DNA from: Bacteroidia bacterium
GTDB lineage: Bacteria; Bacteroidota; Bacteroidia; B-17B0; Aurantibacillaceae
NCBI GenBank assembly: GCA_025362575.1
Contig: JANYIQ010000227.1
Coordinates: 1 to 64,000 of the forward strand
Direction of reading: 5' to 3'
DNA: 64,000 nucleotides
In this document: piece after piece, positions 32,343-40,130 of the stretch
Layout of the letters: the number at the start of each line of letters is the position of its first letter
How positions within the stretch are numbered: position 1 is the stretch's first letter
Position numbers and translations under genes: made by a program
Notes under the pieces: model-generated
Database searches by the model: none
What the model was told of the DNA's origin: nothing
The model's input: the letters and a program-made list of their open reading frames with translations, nothing else

Positions 32343-34034
32343 ATGAAAAAAATTAATCCATCCGTCATTGCGAGAGTGGCACGACCGAAGCGATCTCTCA
32401 TAAAGATCATATCTTCATTATTTCTGCTCATTATTTCATCGCAATTAGTTTTTGCTCAAAAAAAAACAACTATTCTCCCCATCATTCCTCAGCCTTCTGA
32501 AATTTCAGTTCTGGATGGAAGTTTTGTTCTGAGTTCACAAACCAAATTAGTTTTGAATGATGCTTCATTAAAGAACGAAGCTCAGATACTAAATGATTTT
32601 CTGATCAAAAATTATGGTATTGCCTTACAGGTTGTTTCTCAAGTTCCACCGTCAGGGAATTGCATTCAGTTTGAAAAACCCGATTGGGAAGCCGGCTGGC
32701 CTGAAAATTATCATTTAGATATCGATGAAAAACACATTACGATCTTAGCTGAAGGAAAAGGTGCGGGATTTTTTTACGGACTGCAATCCCTGTTTCAATT
32801 GATGCCCGTTGTGGCTCACGCACCAAACAAGATGGCGCCTAACAGCACAATTTCAATTCCATGTCTTCATATAAAAGATTCTCCAAAATATAGCTGGCGA
32901 GGTATGCATCTGGATGTTTGCCGCCATTTCTTCCCAAAAGAATTCATTAAAAAATACATCGATCTTTTAGCAATGTATAAGTTCAATACTTTTCATTGGC
33001 ACTTAACCGAAGATCAGGGCTGGCGCATCGAAATAAAAAAATATCCGAAGCTTACAGAAATTGGTGCCTATAGAAACGGATCCACCATTGGCTTGGTAAA
33101 AGATAAAAAATTTGATAACGTTCGTTACGGCGGATTCTATACTCAGGAAGACATTAAAGAAGTTGTAGCGTACGCATCCGAGCGTTATATAACCATTGTT
33201 CCTGAAATTGAAATGCCCGGGCATTCGGTTGCAGCCATTGCATCTTATCCGTATCTATCTTGCAGTGGAAAACAAATTGAAGTAGAAAAAGCATGGGGTG
33301 TTTTTGATGATGTGTATTGCCCAAAAGAAGAGACCTTTACGTTTTTACAAGATGTGTTAACTGAAGTGATCGCGTTATTTCCCGGAAAATATATTCATAT
33401 TGGTGGTGATGAGTGCCCCAAAGAAAGCTGGAAAAAATGCGTGAATTGCCAGGCCTTAATAAAAAAAGAAGGCTTAAAAGATGAACACGAATTGCAAAGT
33501 TATTTTATTCGGCGCATCGAAAAATTTGTGAACTCAAAAGGAAAACAAATTATTGGCTGGGATGAAATTTTAGAAGGAGGTCTTGCTCCAAATGCTTCTG
33601 TAATGAGTTGGCGCGGAACTGAAGGCGGTATTGCTGCAGCTAAACAAAAACATTTTGTAGTGATGAGTCCGGGTAAGCCCTGCTATTTCGATCATTATCA
33701 GAGCAAAGACAAAAGCAAAGAACCTCTGGCCATTGGCGGTTTCAATCCACTGGATTCTGTTTACAATTACGATCCCACTCCGAAAGTTCTTAGTTTAGAA
33801 GAGCAAAAATACATCATGGGTGCTCAGGGTAACGTTTGGACCGAATACATCAATACCGAAGAGCAGGTAGAATATATGGCAGTTCCTAGAATGTGTGCTT
33901 TGGCGGAAGCGCTATGGACACCTCGAGAGAACAAGAACTATACTAATTTCATTGCGCGCTTAAAACAGAACAGCAAATTATTAGATAGAATGAATGTTAA
34001 CTATGCCAAACATTTTTTAGTGAATAAAAAATAG
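32343..34034 (+). CDS. Beta-N-acetylhexosaminidase, GH20
   Basis: The protein is 563 residues. The signal peptide has an extra-long basic n-region (VIARVARPKRSL) that is encoded by a short repeat, then a hydrophobic core ending SQLVFAQ. A small GH20b-like N-terminal domain precedes the catalytic barrel (RGMHLDVCRHFF, WHLTEDQGWR). The catalytic Asp-Glu pair is in GGDECPKESW (356-357). It releases terminal beta-linked GlcNAc or GalNAc in the periplasm. Glycosylasparaginase, beta-mannosidase and GH92 genes follow, which points to N-glycan or glycopeptide breakdown. The ATG directly abuts the SoxB-like stop. Confidence 0.92.
   Translation: MKKINPSVIARVARPKRSLIKIISSLFLLIISSQLVFAQKKTTILPIIPQPSEISVLDGSFVLSSQTKLVLNDASLKNEAQILNDFLIKNYGIALQVVSQVPPSGNCIQFEKPDWEAGWPENYHLDIDEKHITILAEGKGAGFFYGLQSLFQLMPVVAHAPNKMAPNSTISIPCLHIKDSPKYSWRGMHLDVCRHFFPKEFIKKYIDLLAMYKFNTFHWHLTEDQGWRIEIKKYPKLTEIGAYRNGSTIGLVKDKKFDNVRYGGFYTQEDIKEVVAYASERYITIVPEIEMPGHSVAAIASYPYLSCSGKQIEVEKAWGVFDDVYCPKEETFTFLQDVLTEVIALFPGKYIHIGGDECPKESWKKCVNCQALIKKEGLKDEHELQSYFIRRIEKFVNSKGKQIIGWDEILEGGLAPNASVMSWRGTEGGIAAAKQKHFVVMSPGKPCYFDHYQSKDKSKEPLAIGGFNPLDSVYNYDPTPKVLSLEEQKYIMGAQGNVWTEYINTEEQVEYMAVPRMCALAEALWTPRENKNYTNFIARLKQNSKLLDRMNVNYAKHFLVNKK
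32363..32399. repeat. Repeat family B inside the GH20 signal peptide
   Basis: CGTCATTGCGAGAG followed by GACCGAAGCGATCT is the same pattern as the intergenic copy at 34040 (CGTCATTGCGA...GAAGCAATCT). It is translated in frame as residues 8-19. Confidence 0.68.
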
Positions 34035-34039
34035 GGCTG

Positions 34040-34100
34040 CGTCATTGCGACCGCAGGGAAGCAATCTGCACTTTTGACTGCTTCGTTCCTCGCTTGACGT
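34040..34100. repeat. Repeat family B, inverted pair
   Basis: CGTCATTGCGACCGCAGGGA plus GCAATCT is followed after a few bases by an inverted half-copy (GCTTCGTTCCTCGCTTGACG). It fills most of the 88-nt gap after the GH20 gene and could fold into a long hairpin. Confidence 0.66.
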
Positions 34101-34122
34101 TGTCCTAATTAAAACATAAAAT

Positions 34123-35103
34123 ATGAGTACAAGAAGGAATTTTTTAAAACTCTCTGCTTTCACTGCCGGTTTGTTTACAATTAATAAAAGCAAGGCGATT
34201 GAAAACATAGCAAGATCCAATGCCAAACAAATTAAACCTGTGGTTATTTCGACTTGGAGTCACGGAATGGCGGCCAATGAAGGCGCCTGGAAGGTTTTAT
34301 CATCGAACGGAACAGCCTTAGATGCTGTAGAAAAAGGAGTAATGGTAACCGAAGATGATCTTACGAATTTAAGTGTTGGTCTTGGTGGTTTACCTGATCG
34401 CGATGGGCACGTTACTTTAGATGCCAGCATTATGGATGAAAAAGGAAGATGTGCCGGAGTTGCTTTTTTAGAAAGAATAAAACATCCAATAAGTGTGGCA
34501 AGAATGGTAATGGAAAAAACACCTCACGTTTTAATGGTAGGAGAAGGAGCACAGAAATTTGCACTTGACAATGGATTCAAACTGGAATCAAAAGAACTTA
34601 CACCCGAAGCAGATAAAGCATACAAAGAGTGGCTGAAAAAAAGTGAATATAAACCTGTTATTAATATTGAGAATCACGATACCATTGGCATGGTTGCTTT
34701 GGATGCACATGGCAATTTATCTGGCTCTTGCACAACAAGCGGACTTGCTTACAAAATGCACGGCCGCGTTGGAGATTCGCCTATCATTGGTGCCGGAATG
34801 TATGTAGATAATGAAGTTGGAGCCGCTTGCGCTACAGGCTTAGGCGAAACCGTTCTCAAAATTTGTGGCTCGTATCAGGTAGTTGAATTCATGCGACAAG
34901 GTTTATCGCCCGAAGAAGCTTGCAAAAAAACAGTTGAACGGTTGATCAAAAAAAGTCCTAATTACAAAGATGTGCAAGTTGGTTTTTTAGCTTTGAATAA
35001 AAACGGCGAACACGGAGCCTATTCTTTACAAAAAGGATTTAACTACGCGCTCTATACTCCGGAGAACGGCAATAAATTATTTGACGCAAAAAGTTTCATT
35101 TGA
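34123..35103 (+). CDS. N4-(beta-N-acetylglucosaminyl)-L-asparaginase (glycosylasparaginase)
   Basis: The protein is 326 residues. A Tat-like signal (STRRNFLKLSAFTAG) suggests folded export. The Ntn-hydrolase hallmarks of glycosylasparaginase are present: WSHGMAANEGAW near the start, and NHDTIGMVALD, where cleavage before Thr187 would create the nucleophile of the beta-subunit. After it GSCTTSGLAYK and GDSPIIGAGMY match the family. It hydrolyses the GlcNAc-Asn bond that remains after N-glycans are trimmed. Position between GH20 and the mannosidases fits that task. Confidence 0.93.
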   Translation: MSTRRNFLKLSAFTAGLFTINKSKAIENIARSNAKQIKPVVISTWSHGMAANEGAWKVLSSNGTALDAVEKGVMVTEDDLTNLSVGLGGLPDRDGHVTLDASIMDEKGRCAGVAFLERIKHPISVARMVMEKTPHVLMVGEGAQKFALDNGFKLESKELTPEADKAYKEWLKKSEYKPVINIENHDTIGMVALDAHGNLSGSCTTSGLAYKMHGRVGDSPIIGAGMYVDNEVGAACATGLGETVLKICGSYQVVEFMRQGLSPEEACKKTVERLIKKSPNYKDVQVGFLALNKNGEHGAYSLQKGFNYALYTPENGNKLFDAKSFI

Positions 35104-35107
35104 TTAA

Positions 35108-35785
35108 ATGCAGAAATTACTGGAAATAGCCTGTTTCAATATAGAGTCAGCCATAACAGCACAAGCCGCAGGGGCCAATAGAATAGAACTTTGTGAAAAT
35201 TATAAAGAAGGTGGAATAACGCCGGATGAAAATTTGATCTTAGAGGCCAGAAAACAAATTCACATTCCCTTGCATGTAATAATTCGTCCACGAGGCGGGA
35301 ATTTCATCTACTCCACATCTGAAATACAAGAAATGAATAAGAGCATTTTGTTCTGCAAACAAAATAGGATAGATGGGGTCGTTTTCGGGATCTTGAACAA
35401 GGAATCAAAAATCGATAATACTTCATGTGCTGAAATGATCGCATTAGCAAAACCAATGCACATTACTTTTCACCGTGCCATAGACGAATGCAGAGATATC
35501 AAAAAAGAGATTCAAAATTTAATTGATCTTGGTTGCAACAGTGTATTGAGCTCCGGCGGAAGATCTTCGGCCCTTGAAGGAGTTTCTCTTTTAAAAGAAC
35601 TTCGAAGCGATTTCGGTAGCAAAATAAACATTATACCGGGAGGCGGAATTCGTTCTGGTAACATTCTTCAAATCATTGAAATCGCAAAATGCAATGTGTT
35701 TCATTCGGCTGCGCTCGTAAAAGATTCAGACATTGTATCGACGGATGAAATAAAAGCCTTAAAAAACATTTTATCACAGTGTTAA
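35108..35785 (+). CDS. cutC: CutC family protein
   Basis: This 225-residue TIM-barrel protein shows the CutC signatures: ANRIELCENYKEGGITP near the N-terminus, IRPRGGNF, VVFGIL, TFHRAIDE, and VLSSGGRSSALEG. It was named for copper homeostasis, but its biochemical role is unresolved. It starts 4 nt after the glycosylasparaginase gene and overlaps the beta-mannosidase start by 7 nt. Its presence in hexosaminidase and mannosidase operons of Bacteroidota suggests a carbohydrate-linked role, which is inference. Confidence 0.9.
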   Translation: MQKLLEIACFNIESAITAQAAGANRIELCENYKEGGITPDENLILEARKQIHIPLHVIIRPRGGNFIYSTSEIQEMNKSILFCKQNRIDGVVFGILNKESKIDNTSCAEMIALAKPMHITFHRAIDECRDIKKEIQNLIDLGCNSVLSSGGRSSALEGVSLLKELRSDFGSKINIIPGGGIRSGNILQIIEIAKCNVFHSAALVKDSDIVSTDEIKALKNILSQC

Positions 35786-38279
35786 AGAATTACATATTCG
35801 TTTTGATATTCAGTACCGGTTTTGTTTTTTCACAAAACAGTGAAATGATCCTTTCATCAAAATGGCAATTCAAACAAAAAGGGAAACAAAGTTGGAATTC
35901 GGCTAAAGTACCGGGATGTATTCATACCGACCTCTTGAACAATAAATTAATTGAAGACCCATTTTATTCTGACAATGAAAAAAAACTGCAATGGATAGAA
36001 AACGAAGATTGGGAATACAAGACCGACTTTGAGATCGATACCAAAACTTTAAAAAACAAACGTGTAGAATTACACTTTGATGGTTTAGATACGTATGCCA
36101 AGGTCTATTTGAATGATACGCTTATTGCGATCACCGATAATATGTTCAAGTCACACATCATCGATGTTACATTTCAACTAAAGCAAGGCACCAATCATTT
36201 GTATATTCTATTCGAATCGGCGGTACGGAAAGGAAAAGAATTAGCAGCACAAATTCCTTTCAAGTTGCCCGGAGAAGAAAAAGTATTTACACGAAAAGCG
36301 CAATATCAATATGGTTGGGATTGGGGTCCGAGATTTGTGACTTGCGGAATATGGAAACCGATCTATTTGGAAATTTATAATGGCACAAATATTCGTAGTT
36401 TTCATCACACAATAAAAGAATTGAATGATTCAATTGCAAAAATTCAATTTGTATCTGTGATCAGTACCGACAAAGTACAGGATGTTGAAATAGGACTCTT
36501 TACAGATTCTAATGAACATGGCAACAAAAAAATGTGGCATAAAAAGCATCTTAAAACCGGCATCAATTACGACACTGCATACTATACAGTTCTTCATCCT
36601 CAACTATGGTGGTGCAATGGTCTTGGCGATCCTAGACTTTATGATTTCACTTTGCTGGTAACGAAAGATCATTCGCCTGTTGCTGCAAATGCAATGAAAG
36701 TTGGTTTAAGAAAAATAGAATTAGTTCAACAAAAAAATCTTGCCGGTTCTTCTTTCTATTTTAAATTGAATGGCGTTCCGGTTTTTATGAAAGGGGCAAA
36801 TTACATCCCACAAGATAATTTTATACATAGAGTTACTGCGGAAGATTACAAAAATATAGTTGCTCAAGCTAAAAACGCAAATATGAATATGCTGCGTGTA
36901 TGGGGTGGTGGCGTTTATGCCGATAATAAATTCTATAAAGAATGTGATGAGCAAGGCATTTTAGTTTGGCAGGATTTTATGTTTGCTTGCGCTATGTATC
37001 CTGGAGATAATAAGTTTCTCAATACAGCCTTTCTTGAAATAAAACAACAAATTTCAAGAATTCAAGATCATGCTTGCCTCGCTTTATGGTGTGGCAATAA
37101 TGAAATAGATGAAGGTTGGAAAAATTGGGAATGGCAAAAAGAATTCAAATACAACACAACAGATTCTTTAAAGATCTGGAACGATTATCAAAAACTATTT
37201 CACGAACTAATTCCTAAAGCTCTAAAAGAATCCGGCTCTGAAATCGCCTATTGGCCAAGTTCTCCGAGCATTGGCTGGGGGCATACAGAAAGTCTAAAAG
37301 AAGGCGATTCGCATTATTGGGGCGTTTGGTGGGGAAACGAGCCTTTCGAAAATTATAATGTAAAAGTTGGGAAATTCATGAGCGAATACGGATTTCAAAG
37401 CCTGCCCGAATTATCCACGTTCAAAAAAATTGCCCCGGAAAGCCAATTGAATTCAAATTCAGATATCGTAAAAGCGCACCAAAAAACGCGAAAGGTTTTG
37501 CTACAATTCAAACTTACATGGAACGTGATTTTAAAGTCCCGGCTAAATTTGAAGATTACATTTACGTTTCCCAATTATTACAAGCACGCGGAATGCAAAT
37601 TGCCGTGGAAGCGCATCGTTCGGCAAAACCATATTGCATGGGAACTTTGATGTGGCAACTGAATGATTGCTGGCCGGTAACTTCCTGGAGCATGATAGAT
37701 TGGTACAACAATAAAAAAGCGGTGTATTATTCTACACAAGATCTTTTTAGAACCATTTTGATCGCCCCCAGGCAAACGGAAAAAACTTTGAATTTTACTT
37801 TGGTATCTGATTCTTTAAAGGAATTCTCCGGAGAATTGAAATTAGAATTAAAGAATTTTAAAGGTCAGAGTTTATGGCAAAAAACGGAAATAATGCGTGC
37901 TTATAATACTTCTAACTCAACCTACTCCATCAACAAAGCCGATCTCCCGAAATACGATTCAACTGAATGTTACATGAACATACAATTTGGCCGTAAGGAT
38001 GCGGTCCTTTACTCGTCAAACCTTCTTTTGTGTAAACCAAAGAACTGTATGTTCCCAAGATCGAATATAACTATTACTAAAGTGGGCGAAAATACCTATT
38101 CTGTTATTTCAGATGTGTTCTCAAAGTCGGTTTGCATTAGCTCTGAAAGTGGCGCCATATCAGTTTCCGACAATTATTTTGACATTGAACCCCATCAAAT
38201 CAAAACCATTAAAATTGATCTTCCGGCTAAAGAAAAAAATACTATGAAACTAAAGGCCATTTGTTTAAATAATTTGTAA
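35779..38279 (+). pseudogene. Beta-mannosidase, GH2, interrupted by a single-base frameshift
   Basis: The first frame (35779-37650, GTG start, signal peptide ending FVFSQ) carries the GH2 sugar-binding and barrel parts: KAQYQYGWDWGPR, RVWGGGVY, ALWCGNNEIDEGW with the acid/base Glu, and MSEYGFQSLPE with the nucleophile Glu. Near 37490-37500 the homology passes to the next frame (from about 37500 to 38279), which continues with YMERDFKVPAKFEDY, QLLQARGMQIAVE and LMWQLNDCWPV. One missing base (AAAGGTTTT for an expected extra G) explains it. Joined, the protein would be about 834 residues, normal for the family. The base may be lost in the genome or only in the assembly. Both catalytic glutamates precede the break. 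Confidence 0.85.
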
Positions 38280-38288
38280 ATTAGCTTT

Positions 38289-40097
38289 ATGTTTAAACAA
38301 GTTTTAATCGGAATATGTTTTTTAATTACGATCCCGTTTTTCGGACAAAAAAAATCGGCAACTCCGGTAAAAAAATCTGCAGCTGTTCCAACCAAAACTA
38401 CAGTTGCCCAAACTAAACCTAACTGGCAGCATTTTGACGCAGATATTTTTACAAGAGCCAAAAAAGAGAATAAACTTGTTTTACTTCATTTGCGCGCTAA
38501 CTGGTGTCATTGGTGTCATGTGATGGAAGAGAAAACCTATGCCGACAAAAAAGTAATTGCCTATTTGAACAAAAATTACATTGCTTGCACCGAAGATCAT
38601 GATGAACGCCAGGATCTGACCAGTTTATATAACGATTACGGCTGGCCGGCTACCATTATTTTTGATTCAAACGGCAACGAACTTTTAAAAGAGCCCGGTT
38701 ATATTTCGGCTGAAGAATTTTTACCAAGCTTGATGAAACTCAGAAAAAATCCTAAGAAAATGGAAAGCGATTTTGTTAGTACTGACCCAAGATCTCAAAA
38801 CGAAACTGCCATTAAAGCTTCACTCCAAACTGTAAACGACAGGTTTAGAAACTCCCTTGATTTTCAAGGGGGCGGTTTTGTGTTCGGACAAAAATACATT
38901 GAGTTCGATACTTTTGAATATGCCTTGTCGCATTTCAGATCCGATTCACTAAGCCAATGGATCAGGAATAGCATTGTGAATTCCGCTGGAATTTATGATA
39001 AAGCATGGGGTGGTGTTTTTCAATATTCCACTCACAACGACTGGGATCACGTACATTACGAAAAGCTATTATTCATACAGGCCCGTTACATGAAAATGTA
39101 TTGCTGGTACTTTAAACTATTTGGCGATAGCAGTGCTTTAAAACAGGCTGAAGGCATTGCAAAATATGTTGATCGTTTTTTAAAAGCACCTAATGGAGGG
39201 TATTACAATGCACAGGATGCAGATCTTATCAAAGGAGAAAAATCGCATGAGTATTTTGCATTATCAGATGCGGAGCGCATCAAAAAAGGAATTCCGGATA
39301 TTGACAGCAATGTTTACACCAGTGATAATGCCCAGTATTGCGAGGCCTTAACCATATTATGGGCAGCAAGCGGTAAAGAAAAATATTTAACGGCCGCCTT
39401 GAACTGTACCGACTTTTTAATGAGCACAAGAAAAACCAATACAGCTTACATGCATGGTTCAAAATATGCTTCAACCGTTTCGCTGAAAGATAATATCTGG
39501 ATGGCACAGAATCTTTTAATGCAATATCGTGCCACTCAAAAAGAAGTTTATAAGAACGAAGCCGGAAAAATATTACAGAATGTGATAAATACATTTCCAT
39601 CTGGGCAAGGGTACTTTTATACTTATGTTGGGAAGAGTGCCATCAAATCAAGTTATAATATTTCAGAGAACATTCAGGCCTGCCGTGTTCTTAATTATGC
39701 TTCCCATGTTTTCTCAAATCCGGATCATAAAACAAAAGCAACGGAAATATTCAATTTTTTAACCAACGAGAAAGTGATCGATAATATGTCTACCGAGCCG
39801 GGCATTTTATCGGCTTCTGAAGAAATAAAAACCGAACCCATTACTGCTGCTTTAATGATCAAAAAGGGTGAAGCATTAAGATCAGATTATATTCCTTCCT
39901 GCGTTTCCATTCCGCATTTCTATTTCAATGCCGCCATTTATAATAAAGAAACCGTAATTGCCGATAAAAAAGACCTTTTTGATTCCTTCGACGAAAACTT
40001 CACGGTGCTCTGTACCTCTTCGTACTGTAGCTCTCCCATGTTTAACTCCAAAGATTTTTTAGATTTTCTTTATAAAAGGGTTTTAGACGCTAAGTAG
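38289..40097 (+). CDS. DUF255/YyaL-like protein: thioredoxin fold plus alpha/alpha barrel, exported
   Basis: The protein is 602 residues with a signal peptide (LIGICFLITIPFFG). The N-terminal thioredoxin-like domain has an NWCHWCHVM active site and the cis-Pro region YGWPATIIF. The rest resembles the six-hairpin glycosidase-like barrel of YyaL/spermatogenesis-associated-protein-20 relatives (YDKAWGGVFQYSTHNDWDHVHYEK, GGYYNAQDAD). This family is normally cytosolic and of unknown function; here it is exported. It lies between the GH2 and GH92 genes, so processing of sugar-bearing substrates or periplasmic redox control are both open. Confidence 0.8.
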   Translation: MFKQVLIGICFLITIPFFGQKKSATPVKKSAAVPTKTTVAQTKPNWQHFDADIFTRAKKENKLVLLHLRANWCHWCHVMEEKTYADKKVIAYLNKNYIACTEDHDERQDLTSLYNDYGWPATIIFDSNGNELLKEPGYISAEEFLPSLMKLRKNPKKMESDFVSTDPRSQNETAIKASLQTVNDRFRNSLDFQGGGFVFGQKYIEFDTFEYALSHFRSDSLSQWIRNSIVNSAGIYDKAWGGVFQYSTHNDWDHVHYEKLLFIQARYMKMYCWYFKLFGDSSALKQAEGIAKYVDRFLKAPNGGYYNAQDADLIKGEKSHEYFALSDAERIKKGIPDIDSNVYTSDNAQYCEALTILWAASGKEKYLTAALNCTDFLMSTRKTNTAYMHGSKYASTVSLKDNIWMAQNLLMQYRATQKEVYKNEAGKILQNVINTFPSGQGYFYTYVGKSAIKSSYNISENIQACRVLNYASHVFSNPDHKTKATEIFNFLTNEKVIDNMSTEPGILSASEEIKTEPITAALMIKKGEALRSDYIPSCVSIPHFYFNAAIYNKETVIADKKDLFDSFDENFTVLCTSSYCSSPMFNSKDFLDFLYKRVLDAK

Positions 40098-40130
40098 TAA
40101 TATTTTAGTATCTTTATCTCCCTTTAAATT

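Noticed and set aside
35108-35785. CutC as evidence for a copper-resistance island
   Set aside because: No copper ATPase, oxidase or sensor is nearby, and CutC is common in carbohydrate operons.
37518-38279. The second part of the beta-mannosidase as a separate gene
   Set aside because: It lacks a start context and a signal peptide, and continues the GH2 sequence exactly where the first frame loses it.
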